Made by a program: the position numbers and the translations under genes. From the NCBI RefSeq assembly GCF_014705615.1, contig NZ_JACXJA010000062.1:1-44313 (forward strand): a stretch of DNA of 44,313 nucleotides, in the 5' to 3' direction. This document shows, one piece after another, positions 36,369 through 44,225 of the stretch. The DNA is from Paenibacillus oceani (lineage in GTDB: Bacteria; Bacillota; Bacilli; Paenibacillales; NBRC-103111). How positions within the stretch are numbered: the first letter of the stretch is position 1; every line of letters starts with the position of its first letter. The notes under the pieces are model-generated. The model saw only the letters and a program-made list of their open reading frames with translations. It had not been told where the DNA came from and did no database searches.

Positions 36369-36413
36369 AAAGGCGAACATTTTTATGTCCATATTGTTGT
36401 AAAGTTCGTATTT
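36369..36413. promoter_or_regulatory. PurR operator: two inverted PurBoxes
   Basis: AAAGGCGAACATT (36369-36381, plus strand) and AAATACGAACTTT (36401-36413, minus strand) match the Bacillus PurBox consensus AWWWCCGAACWWT at 11 and 12 of 13 positions. They are inverted with 19 nt between them (16-17 in Bacillus subtilis) and lie just upstream of the -35 box. PurR repression relieved by PRPP is expected. Confidence 0.75.
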
Positions 36414-36877
36414 GATCCTGCAAAACCGATATGTCGACAAAAGTTGCGTTCATTTAGAAAATAAAACGCTTACAAACAGTTTATTCCAAGTGGTGAAAAA
36501 CCAACCTGCCGGGACGGATTTATCTCTATAATCAGCGGCGGGAACAGCGATATCGTACGGATCGGCTACGTTGGGAGCGGAAGTCGTGAACGGTGTATAG
36601 GAACAAAAACTCTGACGGACACAGCAGCCTTTATTACGGTGAATTTCGATCGATTTGATTTCTAACGGACATGAACGCAACTATTTGGTGAGAAATGTTA
36701 CTTTTAGAGGTGATTCGGAGTAAATAAGCGCTGTGGTGATCGTTACACATTAAAAAAACTGTTTTTTAGCGAAATAGCCTCCACCATGTCCGTTAGAGTA
36801 TGGTTTAGCTTACATTCCGGCTCATCTTCGTTTTAATGCGGTGAACACAAACTTTCTGATCACCAAAAAGGCCCGGG
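36414..36877. other. Intergenic region upstream of the pur operon
   Basis: No gene is supported between the PurR operator and the MutS-like gene. The stretch is A/T-richer than its surroundings and is occupied mainly by the palindromic element described at 36610-36796 and by the terminator at 36870. Confidence 0.6.
36610..36796. repeat. Palindromic intergenic element with GACGGACA / AACGGACA units
   Basis: A perfect 12-bp inverted repeat (CTAACGGACATG at 36662-36673, CATGTCCGTTAG at 36785-36796) frames 135 bp whose inner parts are also partly complementary. A related direct unit TCTGACGGACAC starts at 36610, 51 bp before TCTAACGGACATG. An outlying GTTGCGTTCAT at about 36443 is the complement of ATGAACGCAAC at about 36671. 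The open frame at 36450-36680 is repeat sequence, not a gene. Confidence 0.65.
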
Positions 36878-36887
36878 TTACCGGGCC
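36870..36887 (-). terminator. Terminator overlapping the stop codon of the MutS-like gene
   Basis: GGCCCGG and CCGGGCC form a perfect 7-bp stem around a 4-nt loop, followed by TTTTT on the minus strand. The TAA stop of the MutS-like gene lies in the loop and stem of this hairpin. Confidence 0.85.
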
Positions 36888-38536
36888 AACGATCCGATCA
36901 AGTTTTCCAAGGTCAATCCGTACTTCTGGGCGATATGCCTCGCGTAACTGCTGCCTTCCGGGCGCGAACGGGTGATTTTGTAGCTGCGGACGCCGCTTTC
37001 CGCCTGCTCCGTGTCCAGCTCCGCCGTCAGGCTGTCGATCCGGCTGCCTGCATAACCCGCACGACCGTTAAGCTCGTCGATGCTTTTGGCCAGATCATGC
37101 AGATGCGTACAGAACAGGACGCGGCTTCCCGAAGCCCTCATCCCGAGCAGTACCTGCTCGGCGATGTAAGTGGCTTCCGCGGCGCTCGTACTGGAGAACG
37201 TCTCATCCATCAAGACGAGACTGTGCGGGGTCAGCTTCTCGAAGATGCGCATCAGCCGCTGGCACTCGTCCCCGAACCTGCCGGTCGAACGCCGGTCGCT
37301 GTCTTCCGGAAAATGAGTATAGATCGCATCGACCGGGCTCATCACCGCCGAATACGCGGGCACGAACAGACCGAGCTGAAACAGCATTTGAGCGATGCCG
37401 ACCGCCTGCACAAAAACGGTCTTCCCTCCTTGATTGGGACCGGTAACGATATATATCATGCCGTTCTCGTCAAATTGGATCGAATTCAGCACCACCGGAC
37501 TAAGGCCGGCCGCTTCGTCTGGCGTACTCTCCCGATTCAGCGCAATAACCGGGTTATACAACCCGTTCATCGTAAACGCCCGCTGTTCTTTCGGTTCCGC
37601 CTGCGGCTTGCATACCGGCACTCCCGCCGCGACCAGCTGACGAAGCAGCGACACGCCTCCGACAAGAAACCGGATCTCGTCCGCCAGCCGGTACAGAAAC
37701 TTGGAATGCGCCGACGTGTACGCCCGGATAGCCGGCTTCCAGCTTCGAAGCGTCGATTTCATCACCATTTGGAGCGAACTGTTGACAGCCGCCCGAAAAC
37801 CGGCCGCCCGGTCCGGCGACAGCCCCTTGCCGACCACTTCAAGCGGAGCCAGACAGTTGTAGCCATTGTCGCGGAATTCCATCCGCAGCATTTTATCGAT
37901 AATGTTGCCGGATTGAAATCGCTCGGTATGTACATCGACAATCCCCGCTTCTACCGGATTGAATTTCGTATCGAGATTAATGCCTACGGTAATACTTTTA
38001 ATATCCCGGATGCGCGAGTTGATCTTCGCATATTCCGCCTTCAGCCGCCGAAACGTTTCGCTTTCGTGAATATCGCGGATGGCGGCCTTAAACCGCTTCA
38101 TGCCGTCCGAGCGCAGAACGACCGAATCCTGCTGGAAAAAAACGTATAATTTCTCGATCAGCTCCGTGTACACCTCGATTTCCGAAACGCTGCTCAGCGA
38201 AGCGACCGTATCCGCCTCACCGCCTTTGTCGGCCGTGTACAATTCTCTCATATCCTCAAGTTCCGGGTGAAGCGACCGGAGCATCAGATACAGCTGCTCG
38301 TTCTCCATCAGATCCTCGACGACATCCAGCCTGTATTGAATCACCTCCAGCCGATCCGTGCCGTATACGACAGGATGACTCTGATTCGGTTTAAATTTGA
38401 ACACGCTTCGCATTGCCGCGAATACAGCCTCCGCCGCAAGCGCCCCTACAACCGCAGAGTCCATTGGAAACTGCCCGGCGTTATGCTCGGTAACCCCCGG
38501 CGGATAAAGCAGACTGATTTCCTCTGGTATGGACAT
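36878..38536 (-). CDS. MutS-related ATPase without the mismatch-recognition domain
   Basis: A 552-residue protein with the lever/clamp helical region and the C-terminal ABC-type ATPase of MutS. Walker A is TGPNQGGKT (near 365), the signature-side segment DRRSTGRFGDECQR follows, Walker B is LVLMDETFSSTSAAEA and the switch His lies in FCTHLHDLAKS. The N-terminal mismatch-binding and connector domains of MutS1 are missing, and so is the Smr nuclease of MutS2. Members of this group have no known role. ATG at 38536 is chosen for GGGAGG with 9-nt spacing; the frame upstream is low-complexity antisense of the next gene. It follows a small membrane protein by 43 bp, so they may be co-transcribed. Confidence 0.88.
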   Translation of the reverse strand: MSIPEEISLLYPPGVTEHNAGQFPMDSAVVGALAAEAVFAAMRSVFKFKPNQSHPVVYGTDRLEVIQYRLDVVEDLMENEQLYLMLRSLHPELEDMRELYTADKGGEADTVASLSSVSEIEVYTELIEKLYVFFQQDSVVLRSDGMKRFKAAIRDIHESETFRRLKAEYAKINSRIRDIKSITVGINLDTKFNPVEAGIVDVHTERFQSGNIIDKMLRMEFRDNGYNCLAPLEVVGKGLSPDRAAGFRAAVNSSLQMVMKSTLRSWKPAIRAYTSAHSKFLYRLADEIRFLVGGVSLLRQLVAAGVPVCKPQAEPKEQRAFTMNGLYNPVIALNRESTPDEAAGLSPVVLNSIQFDENGMIYIVTGPNQGGKTVFVQAVGIAQMLFQLGLFVPAYSAVMSPVDAIYTHFPEDSDRRSTGRFGDECQRLMRIFEKLTPHSLVLMDETFSSTSAAEATYIAEQVLLGMRASGSRVLFCTHLHDLAKSIDELNGRAGYAGSRIDSLTAELDTEQAESGVRSYKITRSRPEGSSYARHIAQKYGLTLENLIGSLAR

Positions 38537-38579
38537 GGTATACAACCTCCCTAATGGCAATCCGAGGCGACGCCGTTTC

Positions 38580-38933
38580 CTAGAAATATAACCATAGCAG
38601 TTGCATAATCCCGTCCCTCGCCTGCTCCACAAACACCAACGTAACGAGCCATACCGCAATAGTAATGGAATGCAGCAGCTTCTTCGAATACCGGTGCAGC
38701 CCCCACCTTTTGGAGAGCAAATAATAATGATGCACAAATACAACGGAAAAAGGCACGGTAACGAACATAAAGATGCCATTGGAGGCGATTACAAGAAAGG
38801 ACAAATACACGAGAAGCAACCATAAGCGAAGCAGCAGCCGAAGCCGGGGAGGATGAATCAGCATCGGTTCATCCGGAATGGATAAGAACGAGTACAGGAT
38901 GGCCTGTCGCCTGGTTCGGGGTCCGTTTCTGAT
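38580..38933 (-). CDS. Small multi-pass membrane protein
   Basis: A protein of 94 to 118 residues with three likely membrane helices: LLLRLWLLLVYLSFLVIASN, MFVTVPFSVVFVHHYYLL, and ITIAVWLVTLVFVEQA. I do not recognise the family. The start is unclear. The only strong ribosome binding site is AGGAGG at 38941-38946; the codon at the ideal 7-nt spacing is ATC (38933-38931), and the first in-frame ATG is at 38864 with a poor SD. Coordinates given assume the ATC start. An extended -10 (TGATATAAT, -10 at 39024-39029) lies upstream. The MutS-like ATPase gene follows 43 bp after the stop. Confidence 0.6.
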   Translation of the reverse strand: MRNGPRTRRQAILYSFLSIPDEPMLIHPPRLRLLLRLWLLLVYLSFLVIASNGIFMFVTVPFSVVFVHHYYLLSKRWGLHRYSKKLLHSITIAVWLVTLVFVEQARDGIMQLLWLYF

Positions 38934-39023
38934 TGGATTTCCTCCTCTCGTTCGTTCCCTCGCCTGGAAGTTATGAGCACGCCATACCGCAACAGACGTA
39001 CCCACCCTGCATTTACCATTTTT

Positions 39024-39029
39024 ATTATA
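39024..39029 (-). promoter_or_regulatory. Extended -10 element of the membrane protein / MutS-like unit
   Basis: TATAAT preceded by TGA on the minus strand, with no good -35. Transcription would start near 39017, about 80 nt before the AGGAGG site. Confidence 0.5.
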
Positions 39030-39197
39030 TCATAGGGCTGCGAAAATAGATGCTGCGAGCAGGAAGCAGCCGGGATCTTTTCTTATCCGGAAAAGCTGCG
39101 GATCGTTCGTTATGCAACCGTTGGAACCATACTCACCGCGCTATCGAAGCCGTCTGATCCGGGAAGGTGGGGGCCGCTTCTTAATAAGAAGAAAAAG

Positions 39198-39215
39198 AAC
39201 GACCGAAGGCCGCCC
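39198..39215 (-). terminator. Probable terminator after the deacetylase-like gene
   Basis: GGCGGC, CTTCG loop, GTCGTT (with G-U pairs) followed by CTTTTTCTTC on the minus strand, about 85 bp past the stop codon. Confidence 0.5.
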
Positions 39216-39297
39216 TTTTCCTTTCATTTTTACATATAAGTCCAAATGCAGATTATGGTCCACCCCCGCCGACGGCGAGAAACGGATGAATAACCGC

Positions 39298-41049
39298 TTA
39301 CCCGGTCGCTCCGACTGCCCCCTGCAACGCGATCAGCGTCTCCCCCTGCTCCACGTCGAGCACGAGCTCCTGCAGACGGATTCCGAATCGTTCGACCGGC
39401 TTGACGCTTCGCACTCCGGGCGAAGCCGCCGTATCCGTTGACAGGCTTCCTTCCGACAGAAGCACCGTCAGCCCTTTACACGCTTTGCCCGCTACAATCC
39501 GCAGCGTACCGGCTTCGACGCGTGCATCAACCGTTCTCCGCAGTTCCAGCCAGTTATACAAATCCAGCGCCGTCCACCAAGGCAAACCGGCCTCTTTGCC
39601 ATAACGAATCAACTCGACGAAGGTCGGCCCGACATCCGGATACATCTTGAAGGTAGCCGGGTGATACAAGAAATGTGCGACCCCGTAAACGTCCTTGGAC
39701 CGGTCGACAAGCGCTTTCGCCTCCGGATAGGTGCAGCGAAGCGGTACCGGGGGGTCCCATGCGAGCGTCGGATTGCTGTATACGTTCATTATCCGGTTAT
39801 GCTCGGCTGCATCGCTGGCGGGCAAGTAAGGGTGACACGTCCCGGCCAGAAATCCTTTATTGCCCTGCTTCGTCCCGCCCTTGCTCTGCTCGACGACGAT
39901 CCCGGCTTTTTCACACCATTTATAAAACTGGACGTCGCCTTCCCAACGCAAGTAATGGTTTTTGTTCGTCCAGATCCGTTCGGCGCCGTTCTCCATCCCA
40001 GCCATTTGGCTTTGCAGCTGGCTCAACTGCTCGTTGAACAGCCCTTCGTCCCAATAACAGCCTTCTTGCGGCACAGCATTGTAATGGAACGCCATCTCAT
40101 GACCGTCAGCAAGAACCCGCTCGTACACATCCTCCGGATAACCGGGCATAATGACACACCAGCTCGTTTTCACGTCCGCTTCATTTAATCGGTCCATCAT
40201 CATGTTCGCGGCTTCGACCAGGTTGCCGTCCGTATCGTGGGAAATATGTCCGACCGCCTCCACCCCTTCCGGCCAAAACCAAACCTGGGCGAAGGTACGC
40301 GACGTCTTCTCGTGCAGCCGGTGAACGAGCCTTAACAGCACAAGCCGGAACTCATCGACGATCGGATGCAGGAAAAAGGGCACGCCGTCCTCTACCGAGT
40401 CGCGGTCTCTTTTCCAGTCCAGCACAATACTGTCGTCCGCCTTCAAAATGTCGTCGTCGATCGCTCCGCTTCCGTCATCGGCAGGGACTCCGTCCTTCAT
40501 GACCGTATCGCCCTGCTGAATGAGCCGGAACGTCCGAGCCAGATCAACGGCGAACAGAGCGGCCGTCCCGCTGGAGGCCGGCTTCAGCGTAATTGCGGGA
40601 TGCGCCGTGTCCGTTCCGTTGCGGAGCGTAATCGTTCCGTGCGCTTCTGTTTCATCGTTAGGCCGGACCAGAGCCGACCCGAAAAAGTGGAATGAACTGT
40701 GCATGCCGTCTGCCAAAGCCGCCCCGTTCCAGTCGATCCATCCTTCATGAATATCGCGTACGTTCTTCACACCCAGAACATCGTCCAGACCGTGCGTTCC
40801 CCCGACAGCCAGCAGCGAGCTGCCCCGAGCGCAGTAAGCCTGAAAAACAGCCGGCCAGTCCGCCGAATCGTCCAGACCGGTTACGATCGTCACCCCGTCC
40901 GGCTGCTTACCGAGCCACGATTCAGGCGTCCATGTCTCGTAAGCGAGTCCCGCCTGCCTCAACATCTCCGGCCAATACGACTCGTAAACGTCTCGTCCTT
41001 GTTCCCATACCTTGTTCGCACGCTTCTCGTTCCAGATTACATGTATCAT
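39298..41049 (-). CDS. Polysaccharide-deacetylase-like cytoplasmic protein
   Basis: A 583-residue protein with no signal peptide. The first 180 residues resemble a class I glutamine-amidotransferase-like (ThuA-type) alpha/beta fold (YWPEMLRQAGLAYETW, then SSLLAVGGTHGLDDVLG), though without a clear nucleophile elbow. From about 265 a NodB/polysaccharide-deacetylase-like barrel follows, with the Asp-x-Asp motif AVGHISHDTDGN and the His motif GHEMAFHYNAV. This suggests metal-dependent hydrolysis of an amide or ester on a carbohydrate, but the substrate is unknown. ATG at 41049 follows GGTGAT; a GTG at 41067 lies too close to the promoter. A strong promoter with an operator precedes it, and a GntR-type fusion regulator is encoded immediately upstream. 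Confidence 0.75.
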   Translation of the reverse strand: MIHVIWNEKRANKVWEQGRDVYESYWPEMLRQAGLAYETWTPESWLGKQPDGVTIVTGLDDSADWPAVFQAYCARGSSLLAVGGTHGLDDVLGVKNVRDIHEGWIDWNGAALADGMHSSFHFFGSALVRPNDETEAHGTITLRNGTDTAHPAITLKPASSGTAALFAVDLARTFRLIQQGDTVMKDGVPADDGSGAIDDDILKADDSIVLDWKRDRDSVEDGVPFFLHPIVDEFRLVLLRLVHRLHEKTSRTFAQVWFWPEGVEAVGHISHDTDGNLVEAANMMMDRLNEADVKTSWCVIMPGYPEDVYERVLADGHEMAFHYNAVPQEGCYWDEGLFNEQLSQLQSQMAGMENGAERIWTNKNHYLRWEGDVQFYKWCEKAGIVVEQSKGGTKQGNKGFLAGTCHPYLPASDAAEHNRIMNVYSNPTLAWDPPVPLRCTYPEAKALVDRSKDVYGVAHFLYHPATFKMYPDVGPTFVELIRYGKEAGLPWWTALDLYNWLELRRTVDARVEAGTLRIVAGKACKGLTVLLSEGSLSTDTAASPGVRSVKPVERFGIRLQELVLDVEQGETLIALQGAVGATG

Positions 41050-41070
41050 AACAATCACCCGTTTCACTAT

Positions 41071-41082
41071 GTTGTTTACAAC
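41071..41082. promoter_or_regulatory. Candidate repressor operator
   Basis: GTTGTTTACAAC is a palindrome with 5-bp arms around TT, at the expected transcription start of the deacetylase-like gene (about 9-20 nt downstream of its -10). Its form fits a dimeric GntR-type winged-helix regulator such as the one encoded next door. Confidence 0.6.
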
Positions 41083-41090
41083 TTATTTAC

Positions 41091-41119
41091 ATCATAGTAC
41101 TTTGCTCGGTAGCCGTCAA
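41091..41119 (-). promoter_or_regulatory. Sigma-A promoter of the deacetylase-like gene
   Basis: TTGACG (41114-41119) and TATGAT (41091-41096) with exactly 17 bp between them on the minus strand, each one mismatch from consensus. Confidence 0.8.
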
Positions 41120-41217
41120 TCGGTAACTCCATCTTTGTGTATATAAAAAAACTTGATCCGGCCATAAAGCGGCTCCTTCCGGTCATCCCCGCCAATTCGC
41201 CGTAAACGCAAAAAAAA

Positions 41218-41250
41218 GCAGCCATTCGCCGATACCGGCTGTACAGCTGC
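41218..41250 (-). terminator. Terminator after the GntR/SBP regulator
   Basis: GCAGC pairs with GCTGC, with an inner GCCG-GTAT-CGGC stem, followed by eight T residues on the minus strand. It separates the regulator from the deacetylase-like gene. Confidence 0.88.
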
Positions 41251-41263
41251 GTTGTTCGCTTAT

Positions 41264-42664
41264 TTACATGTGTACGTTCCACTTGCCTCGAAGCGTCCTC
41301 CATACGTCTTGCACCGATTCCACATTCGCCCATAGCAGCCCGAGTTCATTATCGAGATCCATAAATTGCTTGTAAGTCAGTCCGAAGTCTTTGATCGTCT
41401 GCGCCCGCTCCGTGATGCTCTGAAATGAATAATATCTTTTCCCGGCAAGCGGATAATGCGGAAAATCACGGGACTCGGCCACGCTTCTTCGGGCGGGAAT
41501 CGAGCATACGCGGTGCTTCATATCAGCTTGAGCCGTTTCGGAAGTGACGTAGCGGATAAACTGCTCGGCCGCATGCACCGATGTACAGTGCGAGCTGATG
41601 CCGATCCCGGAACAGATGCCGAGCCCCGCGTCCGCCACTTTGCCCGGAAACGGCACAAAGTCCCACTCGAAGTCGATATCCCGGAACTGCTCCATAAACG
41701 TGTAGGACGTCAGAATCATTCCGACCTTCTCCCGCAAAAACAATCCTTCCCCTGTCTTCGCATGTCCGGTCGAATAAATCGGCGACACTTGATACTTGTA
41801 CATCAGATCGGCGGAAAACTGCAGCGCCTCCCAAGTACGGCTGTCTTCGGGGAGCAACTGCCGGCCTTCCACGAAAGCTCCTCCGTTCTGCAAAACGAAC
41901 AAAGGCCAGCGGTTCGCCGACGCCGTAAAACTGAAGCCGTACCGCTCCGCCTGCCCGCCGTCGTATTCGGTTAGCGCTTGCGACGCTTGCAGCAGCTCGT
42001 CCCATGTCCAGGTCTCGTCCGGATACGACAAGCCGAGCCTGTCGAATATCGTTTTGTTGTAAGCGAGAATGATCGGAGCGAACATGATCGGGGCGGCCCA
42101 CAGTTTGCCTTCATGGGTGAAAGCCCGTCTGTACGCTTCGTAAAAATCGTCCGGGTCTTCGAGGGTGATCGGCTTCAGCAGCTTGTCCGGCTCGCCGTCC
42201 GATATTTGAAAAAACATCGTATTCGGCAATCCGACGAGGTCCGGCTTCACCCGTCCCATAAACGATCCTTCCTGCGTCGCCGACAGAATCGTTTCCCGGG
42301 GGACCTGCGTGATCTCCACCTTCACGAACGGATTCGCCTGATTAAACCGGGTGACAATTTCGTTAACCGTCTCAAACTCGAAGGACGGCACGCCCCAAAA
42401 CAAATTTAAATACGTGCAAGCCGGCTCCGCTTCGGTTACGACCGAGCCTTTGCCATGCATCGTATGGATCAGCCCTTCTTCCGAGAGCTCGTTTAATACT
42501 TTTCGGACGGAAGGACGACTCAGCTGAAACAACCGGGCCAGTTCGTTTTCCGCCGGAATATATTGGCCGGGCGGCCATTCGCCGGACGAAATTTTCGTTC
42601 GTATATGGTCGAGAAGATAGGCGTAGCGCTCCCTGAACGTCGTTCTCCGGACCCCGTTAGTCAA
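41264..42664 (-). CDS. GntR winged helix fused to a family-1 solute-binding-protein domain
   Basis: A 466-residue fusion. Residues 8-78 are a GntR-type winged helix (YLLDHIRTKISSGEWPPGQY, then LARLFQLSRPSVRKVLNELS and GLIHTMHGKGSVV). Residues about 85-466 match ABC sugar-binding proteins of the MalE type (VKVEITQVPRE, LWAAPIMFAPIILAYNKTIFDRLGL, TWTWDELLQASQALTEY, LREKVGMILTSYTFMEQF). There is no signal peptide, so the binding fold acts in the cytosol as the effector domain of a one-component regulator. TTG start with GGAGG at 7-nt spacing. No transporter genes are adjacent. The likely target is the operator at 41071. The ligand is probably a carbohydrate, by family. Confidence 0.9.
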   Translation of the reverse strand: MTNGVRRTTFRERYAYLLDHIRTKISSGEWPPGQYIPAENELARLFQLSRPSVRKVLNELSEEGLIHTMHGKGSVVTEAEPACTYLNLFWGVPSFEFETVNEIVTRFNQANPFVKVEITQVPRETILSATQEGSFMGRVKPDLVGLPNTMFFQISDGEPDKLLKPITLEDPDDFYEAYRRAFTHEGKLWAAPIMFAPIILAYNKTIFDRLGLSYPDETWTWDELLQASQALTEYDGGQAERYGFSFTASANRWPLFVLQNGGAFVEGRQLLPEDSRTWEALQFSADLMYKYQVSPIYSTGHAKTGEGLFLREKVGMILTSYTFMEQFRDIDFEWDFVPFPGKVADAGLGICSGIGISSHCTSVHAAEQFIRYVTSETAQADMKHRVCSIPARRSVAESRDFPHYPLAGKRYYSFQSITERAQTIKDFGLTYKQFMDLDNELGLLWANVESVQDVWRTLRGKWNVHM

Positions 42665-42815
42665 AGGAAATCCTCCATTACCGGATAGTTAAAGTCGAAT
42701 AATGCCATATCGTTTCTATTATGATCAATTTTTGCAATCGTGTCCAGCAACGCGACATCTGCTCCGCAGCCTTAGCCGCGGCCGCACCTTTACGATGATG
42801 CTGCATGGACCAAGA

Positions 42816-42843
42816 AAGGCCGCCCAATCCGCAGGGCAGCCTT
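42816..42843 (-). terminator. Terminator after the esterase gene
   Basis: AAGGC-GCCC and GGGC-GCCTT form a 9-bp stem with one mismatch around an 8-nt loop, followed by TCTT on the minus strand. Confidence 0.7.
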
Positions 42844-42865
42844 CCCGATCATGCAACATGCGAGC

Positions 42866-43669
42866 CTACAGCCCCGCCTCTACTCGGCACGTTTCGAAAA
42901 ACCGCAGCGCATCCGGCAAATGCTCCGTCCAGTAAGCCCAATTATGCTCGCCCGTGTATTCCGTATAAAGGTGCGGGTAACGGATCTCATCCAGATGCCG
43001 GTTGAAGGCGGCGTTGTATTCGTACAAATAGTCTTCTTTCCCGCAATCGAAATACAGATGCGGGCGCTCACCGGATGTCTGCAGCGCGGCAGTCAGCAGC
43101 AGCAGATCGTGAGATTGGACCCGCTCGCCGTGCCGGGGCCCGAACATCCGAGGAAACTCGGATCGCGCGAAATTCGGGTAGGGCATCAGACGGAGGGAAC
43201 CGAGCGCTCCGGACAAGCTGGCCGCAGCCCCGAATACGTCCGGCTTGCGCAGCGCGAGCGAGAATGCTCCGAAGCCTCCCATGGATAATCCGCCGACGTA
43301 CCGGTATTTCTTGTCCTTGATCGTCCGAAACGTTTCATCGATGAACGGTACGAGATCGTCTACTATATATTGCTCGAAATTCCCCGTTCCGTCATACCAA
43401 TCGATATAAAACGTACCTTGGCCGTACCCTCCGTCGTTAGGGAATACAACAATGCTTTCTCCGAGCTCGCCGGCTTCCATCATCCGGTTAAGCGTTGCCT
43501 CAGCGTTTCCCTTCAGCAGCCAGTCGCTTTCGCTGCCGTACATGCCGTGAAGCAGATAAACCACCGGATATTCCCGGTCCGTACTCTCATAACTCGAAGG
43601 CAAGTAAACAAAGCACGACTTTCTGGCATATAAAGCTCCCGAGAAAAAAGGAACCGGCTGGACAGGCAT
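42866..43669 (-). CDS. Alpha/beta-hydrolase esterase, esterase D / feruloyl-esterase-like
   Basis: A 267-residue serine esterase of the putative esterase (PF00756-like) group. Visible are the oxyanion-side LLHGMYGSESDW near 40, the nucleophile elbow GGLSMGGFGAFSLAL (Ser near 128), a Phe-Asp-Cys-Gly-Lys-Glu-Asp segment near 208 with the likely acid, and the catalytic His in YTGEHNWAYWTEHL near 240. Relatives cleave acetyl, feruloyl or S-formyl esters; the substrate here is open. No signal peptide, so it acts in the cytosol. I use ATG at 43669; a TTG two codons earlier is also possible, both behind GGAGCG. An extended -10 (TGATATAAT, -10 at 43714-43719) precedes it. It may belong to the same carbohydrate theme as its neighbours. 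Confidence 0.88.
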   Translation of the reverse strand: MPVQPVPFFSGALYARKSCFVYLPSSYESTDREYPVVYLLHGMYGSESDWLLKGNAEATLNRMMEAGELGESIVVFPNDGGYGQGTFYIDWYDGTGNFEQYIVDDLVPFIDETFRTIKDKKYRYVGGLSMGGFGAFSLALRKPDVFGAAASLSGALGSLRLMPYPNFARSEFPRMFGPRHGERVQSHDLLLLTAALQTSGERPHLYFDCGKEDYLYEYNAAFNRHLDEIRYPHLYTEYTGEHNWAYWTEHLPDALRFFETCRVEAGL

Positions 43670-43719
43670 TTTCAATCACGCTCCAAATTCCGAGTTGGTT
43701 CTTCCTACGTTTTATTATA

Positions 43720-44186
43720 TCAGGCTCGTCCCGATTTAGGAAAAACGGGCATGACGTATAGTATGGCTTGTTTAGAGGCAAATCAGGCCGACAAACCCGC
43801 AACTGATACACGGGGAGTGGGAGCAAAGGTGTCTATCGAGCCTCATCCCGGAATACGAGCTATTTGAACCTCTTATTAGGTAAATGATACTTTATTTACA
43901 CGAAATAGAAGCGGTTTCTACCTCTTATTTCAGCGACTTTGTAGGAAATCCGTACTTTGGAGCGATTTAGCAGCTGCAAACCGCTCGTATGAACACACCA
44001 AGCTCAGTTTTTGGAAAAATAAGCGGTACAAACCGCTCTTATGGGAACTGGGCCGTGTGCGGCTCCCAGTACGTGGCGGGGGCAATCGCGGGTCAACCCA
44101 AGTTCGGGCAAGTAGGGAGTCTCATGTACACTACACCACGGTATAGAACTTAAAGATTCCTATATAGATTCCAGTACATAAAAAAA
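43720..44186. other. Intergenic region between the esterase gene and the rRNA operon
   Basis: No gene is supported. The main content is the four-palindrome repeat element (43852-44042). The remaining sequence up to the 5S terminator shows nothing I can name. Confidence 0.6.
43852..44042. repeat. Four-palindrome intergenic element, copy 2
   Basis: Four imperfect palindromes start at about 43852, 43903, 43964 and 44018 (spacing 51, 61 and 54). The last, AATAAGCGG-TACAAA-CCGCTCTTAT, is the cleanest. Unit 3 ends in CTCGTAT, and so does unit 3 of copy 1 (25058-25250), which supports common descent of the whole element. Confidence 0.7.
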
Positions 44187-44219
44187 CCGATCATCTCGCA
44201 TCATTGCGAAACAATCGGC
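44187..44219 (-). terminator. Terminator of the rRNA operon
   Basis: GCCGAT pairs with ATCGGT and TCGCA with TGCGA on the minus strand, followed by a run of T residues, directly after the 5S rRNA 3' end. Confidence 0.85.
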
Positions 44220-44225
44220 TTTACC

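Noticed and set aside
36450-36680. 76-codon minus-strand frame upstream of purE
   Set aside because: It consists of intergenic repeat sequence, with no ribosome binding site or family match.
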